A stretch of 64,000 nt of DNA, taken from contig NZ_PJEO01000014.1 in assembly GCF_002843175.1 (NCBI RefSeq), forward strand, positions 248,001 through 312,000. Reading direction: 5' to 3'. The position numbers and the translations under genes are program-made. Shown here piece by piece: positions 51,586 through 58,870 of this stretch; positions within the stretch are counted from its first letter, which is position 1, and each line of letters opens with the position of its first letter. The DNA comes from Confluentibacter flavum (GTDB lineage: Bacteria; Bacteroidota; Bacteroidia; Flavobacteriales; Flavobacteriaceae). The notes beneath the pieces are model-generated. The model was not told the origin of the DNA. It did not search any database and worked only from the letters and a program-made list of their open reading frames with translations.

Positions 51586-52485
51586 ATGAAATCAAAAATA
51601 AAATTGCTTTTGGTTATCAATCCCATTTCAGGAGGTTCCGAAAAAGGTGTAATCACTCAAGACATACAAAATATCGTTTTAAATCTGCATGCTACATTAG
51701 AAACTTACCAAACCACAGGCGATGAAGATGAAAAACATATTAGAGACATTATAGAAAAAAAATCCATTGACCGGATTTTGGTTGCAGGTGGAGACGGTAC
51801 CATACAGCTCGTGGCTAAAGCTATCTTAGAATCAAATATACCCATAGGCATTATTCCTGCTGGATCTGCAAACGGATTAGCATCTAATTTCAATTTACCG
51901 GATAGTCTAGAAGAACAAGTTAAAATAGTCTTAGGTGATCATTTTATCGATATGGATATTATTTCAGTAAACAACCATCTTTGTCTTCACATTGCTGATA
52001 TAGGCATTAATGCCCTTCTAATAAAAAACTACGAAAACTCGTCTATGAGAGGGAAACTAGGGTATGCCCTTCAAACCATTCCAACACTTGTAGAATCTGA
52101 ATTACCTTATCGTTTTTCAATAGAAATAAACGGAAAGGAAATACAAAAAGCAGGCATCATGATAGCCATTGCAAACGCCAACCAATTTGGTACGGGAGCT
52201 GTTATTAATCCAGAGGGAAAAATGGATGATGCTATTTTTGAAGTATTGCTTTTCAGAAAAATGGATGTCATCGATATTTTAAAAACCCTAAGCGAAACAT
52301 CGTTAAGAGACCCTGAATTTGTAGAGAGCTTCGCTACAAATAAAGTAACCATACACTGCAAGAAAAAAATTCCACTTCAAGTGGATGGCGAATACATTGG
52401 CGAAGTAGAGACTATTGAGGCAAGCATAGTACCTTCAAAAATAAAAATTATGTTACCAAGGAAAACGGTTCAAATTAATTTGTAG
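51586..52485 (+). CDS. Diacylglycerol/lipid kinase, YegS/DagK family
   Basis: The protein has 299 residues from ATG 51586. A GTG at 51544 would add 14 residues before the KIKLLLVINPISGG start expected for the family and is less likely. The nucleotide-binding VAGGDGTIQLVAKAIL and the substrate loop GIIPAGSANGLASNFNLP are intact. It phosphorylates diacylglycerol or a similar lipid. The gene is divergent from the App1-like phosphatidate phosphatase, which catalyses the opposite reaction. Confidence 0.9.
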   Translation: MKSKIKLLLVINPISGGSEKGVITQDIQNIVLNLHATLETYQTTGDEDEKHIRDIIEKKSIDRILVAGGDGTIQLVAKAILESNIPIGIIPAGSANGLASNFNLPDSLEEQVKIVLGDHFIDMDIISVNNHLCLHIADIGINALLIKNYENSSMRGKLGYALQTIPTLVESELPYRFSIEINGKEIQKAGIMIAIANANQFGTGAVINPEGKMDDAIFEVLLFRKMDVIDILKTLSETSLRDPEFVESFATNKVTIHCKKKIPLQVDGEYIGEVETIEASIVPSKIKIMLPRKTVQINL

Positions 52486-52515
52486 TTTACATGATGTATG
52501 CCGATATTTAAAAAC

Positions 52516-52529
52516 ATGACTAATATCAT
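52516..52529. promoter_or_regulatory. FNR-like operator before ccoI
   Basis: ATGACTAATATCAT fits ATGAC-N4-RTCAT. It is centred 36.5 bp from the last base of the degenerate -7 box GAAATTTG (52552-52559), the same distance as at the other three sites. Confidence 0.7.
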
Positions 52530-52551
52530 ATTTTAAAGGCACATCAATTTT

Positions 52552-52559
52552 GAAATTTG
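52552..52559 (+). promoter_or_regulatory. ccoI -7 box (first base off consensus)
   Basis: GAAATTTG deviates from TAnnTTTG only at the first base. A weak -7 box is expected where an activator is required. Confidence 0.5.
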
Positions 52560-52586
52560 CCCTAGGTATAATAGAGCAAATAATAA

Positions 52587-54995
52587 ATGGACAAACACGC
52601 ATGCTTTCACTGTGGTTTAGACGCCTCGACGGCGAATATTGTTTATGACGAAAAATCATTTTGTTGTCAGGGTTGCAAAACAGTCTATCAGATCTTTTCT
52701 GAAAACGATTTAACCTGTTATTACGATTTACAAAACGCTCCTGGTGCCACGCCCAAAGATATTGAGGGTAAGTACAACTTTTTAGAGAACACCAAAATAA
52801 TAGAACAATTACTGGAATTCAATGATGGTGCCACCCAAATTGTGTCACTCTACATTCCACATATCCATTGTAGTTCTTGTATTTGGATTTTAGAGAACCT
52901 CAACAAATTAAATCCTTCCATAAGCGCCTCTGTTGTAAACTTTGGTAAAAAAACCGTTAGGATCACTTTTAATGCCGAAACCCTCTCGTTAAAAAATCTG
53001 GTTACCTTATTAAGTAGTATTGGTTATGAGCCTTTTATAAGTTTAGACGATTATAGTGTGGGTAAAAAACACATTGATAGGTCTTTAATTTACAAACTTG
53101 GTGTTGCTGGTTTTGCCTTTGGAAACGTCATGTTTTTATCGTTTCCAGAGTATTTTGAAGTGGGCGAATTCTGGCTCGAACAATTCAAACCCTTTTTTAG
53201 ATGGCTGATGTTTGCTTTTTCCCTTCCCGTTGTGTTTTATTCGTCGCAAGACTATTTTATTTCTGCCTACAAAGGACTTCGTTCTAAGATTTTAAATATT
53301 GATGTGCCCATCGCTTTAGGAGTTTCGGTTTTATTTATTAGAAGTACCGTTGAAATTATGTTCGATATTGGCTCTGGCTTTTTTGATAGTTTAACTGGAC
53401 TTATTTTCTTTTTATTGCTTGGGAAATTCTTTCAGCAAAAAACCTATGCCTTTTTATCGTTTGAACGCGATTATAAATCCTATTTCCCTATTGGTATCAC
53501 CAAAATAACTACTGAAGGAAAAGAAGAATCCGTACAGGTGTATGATATTGAAAAGGGCGACCGACTTTTAATTAGGAACGAAGAACTCATTCCTGTGGAT
53601 TGCATTTTGATAAAAGGACAAGCGCGGATTGATTATAGTTTTGTGACGGGCGAATCTAAAACGGTTAGCAAACAGTCTGGCGACAAACTATTCGCAGGTG
53701 GTAAGCAACTGAATGGGACGATAGAAGTTGATGTTTTAAAATCGGTTGAGCAAAGCTATTTAACACAACTTTGGAGTAACGATGTCTTTAAAAAGGACAA
53801 ATCATTGGCATTTACAAATATTACCAACCAAATAAGTAAACGGTTTACCATAAGCATTTTAATAATCGCTGTATTCGCAACGACGTTTTGGTTGATAGTA
53901 GATTCTAGTAAAGCTATAAACGTTTTTACATCGGTGTTAATCATTGCCTGTCCCTGTGCTTTGGCATTGGCTGCCCCTTTTACGTTTGGTAATGTGCTTC
54001 GCATTTTGGGCAAGAAAAAATTCTACTTAAAAAATGCCAGTGTTATTGAACAATTGGCTAAAATAGACACCATTATTTTCGATAAAACAGGTACCATTAC
54101 TGCCAATAAAGAAACGTCCATCGCCTATGAAGGAATATCTCTTTCTAAGGATGAAGAAGTGTTATTAAAAAGCACGTTGAGAGGGTCTAACCATCCCTTA
54201 AGCAGATCATTATACCATCTTTTAAACGAACATAATATCCTTACTTTAGATAGGTATGAAGAATATTTAGGAAAGGGCATTGAAGCACAATACAAACAAG
54301 ATTCCATAAAAATTGGATCTGCACCTTTTGTTGGCTACACTTCTGAAACAGCCACATTAAACACAGCCGTTCATATCAGCAGCAACAATACCTACAAAGG
54401 AAAATTCACCTTTTATAATGCATATCGAAAAGGATTGTCGCAGTTATTCAACAAACTAAAGCAGGATTATGATTTGGTCATTCTTTCAGGAGATAACGAA
54501 GGTGAAAAAGATAATCTTACCAAGTTGCTTCCAACAAAAACCAAGCTATTGTTCAACCAAAAGCCAGAAGACAAATTGGAATATATTAAATACCATCAAA
54601 GTGAAGGCGCCCATGTATTGATGATTGGCGATGGTTTAAATGATGCTGGTGCCTTGGCGCAAAGTCATGTGGGCATTGCCATTTCAGAAAACGTGAATGT
54701 CTTTTCTCCCGCGTGCGATGCCATACTGGATGCCTCAAAATTCAACGAATTGTACCATTATATAAAAGCATCAAAATCGGCCATAAACATCATTAAATGG
54801 AGTTTTCTGTTGTCGTTCCTATACAATTGTATCGGCCTTTATTTTGCGGTTACAGGTCAATTGGAACCCGTTGTAGCTGCTATTTTAATGCCTTTAAGCT
54901 CCATAAGCATTGTTGCCTTTACAACAGTGGCTACTAATAATATTCCCCACCTAACCTCCCCTAAGGGGAGGAAACGGATGCCTGAGGATGAGTAG
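52587..54995 (+). CDS. ccoI: Copper P-type ATPase CcoI/FixI for cbb3 oxidase assembly
   Basis: The protein has 802 residues. The Cys-rich N-terminal domain (CFHCGL, CCQGC) is followed by an HMA-like motif HIHCSSCIW, the TM-helix CPC motif (LIIACPCALALAAPF, residues 455-457), the phosphorylation motif FDKTGTIT (Asp499) and the hinge GDGLNDAGAL. This is the FixI/CcoI branch that loads copper into the binuclear centre of the cbb3 oxidase. The last ~17 residues (NIPHLTSPKGRKRMPEDE) are encoded by a palindromic repeat, not by conserved family sequence. The gene leads the cco operon and has its own FNR-like site. Confidence 0.93.
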   Translation: MDKHACFHCGLDASTANIVYDEKSFCCQGCKTVYQIFSENDLTCYYDLQNAPGATPKDIEGKYNFLENTKIIEQLLEFNDGATQIVSLYIPHIHCSSCIWILENLNKLNPSISASVVNFGKKTVRITFNAETLSLKNLVTLLSSIGYEPFISLDDYSVGKKHIDRSLIYKLGVAGFAFGNVMFLSFPEYFEVGEFWLEQFKPFFRWLMFAFSLPVVFYSSQDYFISAYKGLRSKILNIDVPIALGVSVLFIRSTVEIMFDIGSGFFDSLTGLIFFLLLGKFFQQKTYAFLSFERDYKSYFPIGITKITTEGKEESVQVYDIEKGDRLLIRNEELIPVDCILIKGQARIDYSFVTGESKTVSKQSGDKLFAGGKQLNGTIEVDVLKSVEQSYLTQLWSNDVFKKDKSLAFTNITNQISKRFTISILIIAVFATTFWLIVDSSKAINVFTSVLIIACPCALALAAPFTFGNVLRILGKKKFYLKNASVIEQLAKIDTIIFDKTGTITANKETSIAYEGISLSKDEEVLLKSTLRGSNHPLSRSLYHLLNEHNILTLDRYEEYLGKGIEAQYKQDSIKIGSAPFVGYTSETATLNTAVHISSNNTYKGKFTFYNAYRKGLSQLFNKLKQDYDLVILSGDNEGEKDNLTKLLPTKTKLLFNQKPEDKLEYIKYHQSEGAHVLMIGDGLNDAGALAQSHVGIAISENVNVFSPACDAILDASKFNELYHYIKASKSAINIIKWSFLLSFLYNCIGLYFAVTGQLEPVVAAILMPLSSISIVAFTTVATNNIPHLTSPKGRKRMPEDE

Positions 54996-55032
54996 TTCCC
55001 TCTCGTTCGGAGAGGGTTAGGGAGAGGAAAAA
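54943..55032. repeat. Composite palindromic repeat doublet, orientation 2
   Basis: Read on the minus strand, unit A (55030-54994) has CCTCTCCCTAACCCTCTCC then GAACGAGAGGG, and unit B (54972-54943) has CCTCCCCTTAGGGGAGGTT then AGGTGGGG. This is the same A...B order and polarity as the plus strand at 45161-45270. The left part lies inside the ccoI reading frame and forms its C-terminus. The right part fills the gap before the ccoS promoter. Confidence 0.85.
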
Positions 55033-55075
55033 ATAATTTGTGAATTAGTGGCAAAAAAATAGAATAGAACCAAAT

Positions 55076-55089
55076 ATGACAAATGTCAT
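55076..55089. promoter_or_regulatory. FNR-like operator before ccoS-ccoNO
   Basis: ATGACAAATGTCAT is a 14-bp inverted repeat with perfect ATGAC/GTCAT arms. Its centre lies 36.5 bp from the last base of the TATTTTTG box at 55112-55119. It controls the structural oxidase genes independently of ccoI. Confidence 0.78.
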
Positions 55090-55111
55090 TTTTTACAAAA
55101 ACAGATAGAGA

Positions 55112-55119
55112 TATTTTTG
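55112..55119 (+). promoter_or_regulatory. ccoS -7 box
   Basis: TATTTTTG matches TAnnTTTG exactly, 20 bp before the ccoS ATG. There is no good TTTG at -33 (TTTT, overlapping the operator edge), as expected for an activator-dependent promoter. Confidence 0.6.
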
Positions 55120-55139
55120 AACCATAACTTCAATTAGGT

Positions 55140-55325
55140 ATGAGCGTTATTTATGTTTTACTGACTATAAGCATTATTGTGGCTGTTGGTTTTTTTATTG
55201 CTTTTATAGTAGCGATAAGAAGCGGGCAGTTCGATGATAGTTACACCCCATCCGTTCGCATGCTGTTTGAAGACGAACTCATTAAAGAAAAATCCAAAAA
55301 ATCAATACTAACCAAAAAAGATTAA
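55140..55325 (+). CDS. ccoS: cbb3 oxidase assembly protein CcoS
   Basis: The protein has 61 residues. A single TM (MSVIYVLLTISIIVAVGFFI) is followed by the family sequence IRSGQFDDSYTPSVRMLFED. CcoS is needed to insert heme and copper into cbb3 oxidase. It starts 50 bp after the FNR-like site, and 11 bp separate it from the CcoNO gene. Confidence 0.92.
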   Translation: MSVIYVLLTISIIVAVGFFIAFIVAIRSGQFDDSYTPSVRMLFEDELIKEKSKKSILTKKD

Positions 55326-55336
55326 CAACCACAACT

Positions 55337-57517
55337 ATGGAAATACAGCAATTTCACTACGATAATAAAATCGTTAAAAACTTTATCTATGCCACCATGC
55401 TTTGGGGGGTTGTAGGTATGTTGGTAGGCTTACTTCTTGCATTTCTGTTTTTATTCCCAAACTTAACCGATGGCATTTCGTGGCTAAGTTTTGGTCGTTT
55501 ACGACCATTGCATACCAATGCCGTTATTTTTGCCTTTGTGGGTAACGCTATTTTTGCAGGGGTTTACTACTCTACACAACGTTTACTTAAAGCTAGAATG
55601 TTTAACGATGTATTAAGCAAAATCAACTTTTGGGGGTGGCAACTTATTATTGTTGCGGCTGCCATAACCTTACCATTAGGTTATTCGTCATCTAAAGAAT
55701 ATGCTGAATTGGAGTGGCCCATAGATATTGCTATCGCTGTGGTATGGGTGGTTTTTGGATGGAACTTAATTGGTACCATATTAAAAAGAAGACAACGCCA
55801 TTTATATGTTGCTATTTGGTTTTATATAGCCACGTTTGTAACCGTTGCCGTATTGCATATTTTCAACAGTTTAGAACTTCCTGTGAGTGGTTTAAAAAGC
55901 TACTCGGTTTATGCTGGGGTACAAGATGCCTTGGTACAATGGTGGTACGGACATAATGCCGTAGCCTTCTTTTTAACCACACCGTTTTTAGGATTGATGT
56001 ACTATTTTGTACCAAAAGCAGCTAACAGACCTGTGTACTCTTATAGGCTTTCCATAGTTCACTTTTGGTCGTTAATCTTCATCTATATTTGGGCAGGCCC
56101 ACATCATTTATTATACACCGCGTTGCCAGAATGGGCACAAAATTTAGGTGTTGCATTTTCAGTCATGTTATTAATGCCATCTTGGGGTGGTATGATAAAT
56201 GGTCTGTTAACACTACGTGGTGCTTGGGACAAAGTCCGTGTTGATCCAGTTTTAAAATTCATGGTCGTTGCTATTACAGGTTATGGTATGGCAACGTTTG
56301 AAGGGCCTACATTATCACTTAAAAACGTGAATGCCATTGCGCATTACACCGATTGGATTATTGCTCACGTGCACGTTGGTGCGTTGGCATGGAACGGATT
56401 CTTAACGTTTGGTATGATTTACTGGTTAGTTCCAAGATTATTTAAAACCAAACTATACTCTATTGGATTAGCAAATCTACATTTCTGGATTGGCACCTTA
56501 GGTATTATTATGTATGCATTGCCCATGTACGTTGCTGGATTCACCCAAGCCAGTATGTGGAAGCAATTTAACCCAGATGGCACATTAACTTACGGAAACT
56601 TTTTAGAAACCGTTACCGAAATTATGCCTATGTACTGGATGCGTGCCATTGGAGGTACTTTATTTATTACAGGTATGCTTATTATGGTTTATAATGTGAT
56701 TGTTACCATAAAACAAGGTAGTAATGTGGAAGACGAATTAGCTGAAGCTGCTGCGCTAGAACGTGTTACCAAAAAACGTGTTATCGGAGAAGGTTGGCAC
56801 TCTTGGTTAGAGCGCAGACCAGTGCAATTGACCCTTTTAGCGACTGTTGCCATATTAATTGGTGGTATCATTCAAATTGTACCAACCATTATGGTAAAAT
56901 CCAATATACCAACCATTGCCAGTGTGAAACCATACTCGCCTTTAGAGTTGGAAGGACGCGATATTTACATCCGCGAAGGTTGTGTGGGTTGCCATTCACA
57001 AATGATTCGTCCGTTTAGAAGTGAGGTTGAACGCTATGGCGAATACTCAAAAGCAGGAGAGTATGTTTATGACCATCCCTTTTTATGGGGCAGCAAACGT
57101 ACAGGACCAGATTTACATAGAATTGGTGGTAAATATTCCGATAATTGGCACTTTAACCACATGTACGATCCACAAAGCACCTCATCGGGTTCCATCATGC
57201 CTCGTTATCCTTGGTTAATCAATGATGAATTGGATAAATCGTTAACCGAAACCAAAATGAAAGCGATGGTGTCGTTAGGTGTTCCTTATACAGAGGAAGA
57301 CATAGCTAATGCTCAAGAGCATATGCTGAAGCAAGGGGCAGACATTGAGAAAAATCTTTATACCGATCCAGATTTTATGAATTCTTATGAAGCTGACAAA
57401 ACATATGCTAAAGATAATGGCGAAACTTTTGTTGAAATGAGAAACAGAGAAATTGTTGCCATGATAGCGTATTTGCAACGCTTAGGCACCGATATAAAAG
57501 TAGAAACATTAAAATAG
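55337..57517 (+). CDS. ccoN: cbb3-type cytochrome oxidase, fused subunits I and II (CcoNO)
   Basis: The protein has 726 residues. Residues ~1-470 are CcoN: heme ligand in RPLHTNAVIFAFVGN, CuB/heme histidines in WWYGHNAVAFF, WAGPHHLLYTALPEW and HYTDWIIAHVHVGALAWNG. A TM linker (~500-525) leads to the CcoO part with one heme c site CVGCHSQMIRPFRSEVERYG and the methionine region SGSIMPRYPWL. N and O fused in one chain is common in Bacteroidetes. The enzyme reduces O2 with high affinity and pumps protons. The gene follows ccoS and precedes ccoQ and ccoP. Confidence 0.95.
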   Translation: MEIQQFHYDNKIVKNFIYATMLWGVVGMLVGLLLAFLFLFPNLTDGISWLSFGRLRPLHTNAVIFAFVGNAIFAGVYYSTQRLLKARMFNDVLSKINFWGWQLIIVAAAITLPLGYSSSKEYAELEWPIDIAIAVVWVVFGWNLIGTILKRRQRHLYVAIWFYIATFVTVAVLHIFNSLELPVSGLKSYSVYAGVQDALVQWWYGHNAVAFFLTTPFLGLMYYFVPKAANRPVYSYRLSIVHFWSLIFIYIWAGPHHLLYTALPEWAQNLGVAFSVMLLMPSWGGMINGLLTLRGAWDKVRVDPVLKFMVVAITGYGMATFEGPTLSLKNVNAIAHYTDWIIAHVHVGALAWNGFLTFGMIYWLVPRLFKTKLYSIGLANLHFWIGTLGIIMYALPMYVAGFTQASMWKQFNPDGTLTYGNFLETVTEIMPMYWMRAIGGTLFITGMLIMVYNVIVTIKQGSNVEDELAEAAALERVTKKRVIGEGWHSWLERRPVQLTLLATVAILIGGIIQIVPTIMVKSNIPTIASVKPYSPLELEGRDIYIREGCVGCHSQMIRPFRSEVERYGEYSKAGEYVYDHPFLWGSKRTGPDLHRIGGKYSDNWHFNHMYDPQSTSSGSIMPRYPWLINDELDKSLTETKMKAMVSLGVPYTEEDIANAQEHMLKQGADIEKNLYTDPDFMNSYEADKTYAKDNGETFVEMRNREIVAMIAYLQRLGTDIKVETLK

Positions 57518-57618
57518 TTGGTGGTTGGTGGTTAGTGGTTGATGGTAAAAACCATAAACTAACAACCATCAACCAAAAACCATTAACCATTAACCATTAA
57601 CCAAAAACTAAAAAAATC
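57518..57618. repeat. Imperfect hairpin and (AACCATT)n repeat between ccoNO and ccoQ
   Basis: A GT-rich left half (TTGGTGGTTGGTGGTTAGTGG, TTGATGGT) is answered by an AC-rich right half (AACCATCAACC, then AACCATT repeated three times). The halves can pair to a long imperfect hairpin inside the operon. It resembles the GT-rich spacer after ccoG (60296-60420). It may be a repeat insertion or may tune the subunit ratio. Confidence 0.6.
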
Positions 57619-57807
57619 ATGTTAAAATTCATAAAAGGTCACATGGAGAGTATGGAGGGTATCGAGATTTACCCTATCATATCACTTCTCATTTTCTTTA
57701 GCTTTTTTGTCATCCTTTTTTGGTGGGTATTTACCGCTAAGAAAGAGTATATAAAAATTGTAAGTAATATTCCATTAGATAACAACCAAAACGACACAGA
57801 GCTATGA
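57619..57807 (+). CDS. ccoQ: CcoQ-like small subunit of cbb3 oxidase
   Basis: The protein has 62 residues with one TM (about residues 17-37, IYPIISLLIFFSFFVILFWW) followed by VFTAKKEYIKIVSNIPLDN. The length, single TM, position between CcoNO and CcoP, and the conserved W-V-F/Y-x-x-x-K-K identify FixQ/CcoQ. It stabilises the oxidase complex. Its stop codon overlaps the CcoP start by four bases (ATGA), so the pair is translationally coupled. Confidence 0.85.
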   Translation: MLKFIKGHMESMEGIEIYPIISLLIFFSFFVILFWWVFTAKKEYIKIVSNIPLDNNQNDTEL

Positions 57808-58736
57808 GACATTTAATTCCATCATGGATACGCGTACCAATTGTATTCTTCATCATTTTCGGGTTAACCGAATATGTGATTGATTCTGGAGACAAACCTG
57901 CCTTTATGGTATATCCCGCCGTATTGCTATTTCTTTTTCTGGTTCTGCTTATCCTTATTGCTATTGAAGCAATCGTTAGTGCCTTAGAAAATGTGATGCT
58001 TTTTAAATTGGATGAAGAAGCCAAAGCGCGCTTTTTAGCCGAAAAAGAAAGCACTTACAAATTCACTTGGATAAAAAACACCTACAAAAAACTTTTAGGC
58101 TCTAAACCGCTTGAAGAAGAAGGTGAAATTATCCTTGACCATAACTATGATGGCATAAGAGAGTTAGATAATAACTTACCACCTTGGTGGCTATATGGGT
58201 TTTACATCTCCATTATATTTGGTGTTGTATATTTGTTAAGATACCACGTATTTAACGGGGCTAACCAATACGATGAATTAGAAACCGAATTAGCAAATGC
58301 ACAAGCAGCTATTGAAGCCTACAAAATAACCGCCAAAGATTTGGTTGATGTTAATACCGTAACCTTGCTTACAGATGCTGCCGATTTAAGCGCCGGCAAA
58401 ACCATTTTCGAAACCAATTGTATTGCCTGCCACATGGCAGATGGTGGCGGTGGTATTGGTCCGAACTTAACCGATCAACATTGGATTTTAGGTGGCGATA
58501 TTAAAAGTATTTTTAATACCATCAGCGAGGGTGGGCGTTCTGGTAAAGGAATGATTGCTTGGAAGCAACAATTAAAACCACTTGAAATGGCGCAAGTTGC
58601 CAGTTATGTTTTAACATTTCAAGGTACTACACCTGCCAATCCTAAAGAACCAGAAGGTGATTTATGGGGAGAAAGCACTTCTGAAATTCCTGCCGAAACG
58701 GCAACAGATTCAATACAAGCAGTGACTAATCAATAG
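57804..58736 (+). CDS. ccoP: cbb3 oxidase subunit CcoP (single-heme form)
   Basis: The protein has 310 residues. Two N-terminal TM segments (~10-30 and 36-56), the CcoP N-domain (LDHNYDGIRELDNNLPPWWL), then a TM (~128-148), and one cytochrome c domain with CIACHMADGGGGIGPNLTD and the distal Met in KGMIAWKQQLKP. Classical CcoP has two CxxCH sites; only one exists here, as in several Bacteroidetes. It passes electrons to CcoO. The acidic C-terminal tail (PAETATDSIQAV) is not conserved. Confidence 0.92.
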   Translation: MRHLIPSWIRVPIVFFIIFGLTEYVIDSGDKPAFMVYPAVLLFLFLVLLILIAIEAIVSALENVMLFKLDEEAKARFLAEKESTYKFTWIKNTYKKLLGSKPLEEEGEIILDHNYDGIRELDNNLPPWWLYGFYISIIFGVVYLLRYHVFNGANQYDELETELANAQAAIEAYKITAKDLVDVNTVTLLTDAADLSAGKTIFETNCIACHMADGGGGIGPNLTDQHWILGGDIKSIFNTISEGGRSGKGMIAWKQQLKPLEMAQVASYVLTFQGTTPANPKEPEGDLWGESTSEIPAETATDSIQAVTNQ

Positions 58737-58738
58737 CA

Positions 58739-58860
58739 TGTCAGTTCGAGTGTTCCGTCCCGATGGTTATCGGGATCTATCGGAATGTATCGAGAACACT
58801 CTCACAATGGTCTCGATATAAATTTTTAAAAAATTCACTCGACATGGCATCTATATAGAA
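58739..58860. repeat. Palindromic repeat cluster between ccoP and ccoG
   Basis: GAGTGTTC (58749-58756) pairs with GAACACTC downstream and encloses CCCGATGGTTATCGGG. A second outer pair, CAGTTCGAGTG and CACTCGACATG, brackets it. This nested palindrome is the style of interspersed flavobacterial repeats. It may weaken translation or stability between ccoP and ccoG. The ATGs in it run into stops and do not start ccoG. Confidence 0.6.
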
Positions 58861-58870
58861 AACAACAACA

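Noticed and set aside
57575-57602. (AACCATT) tandem repeats as a CRISPR array
   Set aside because: Units are only 7 bp, contiguous without spacers, and no cas genes are near.
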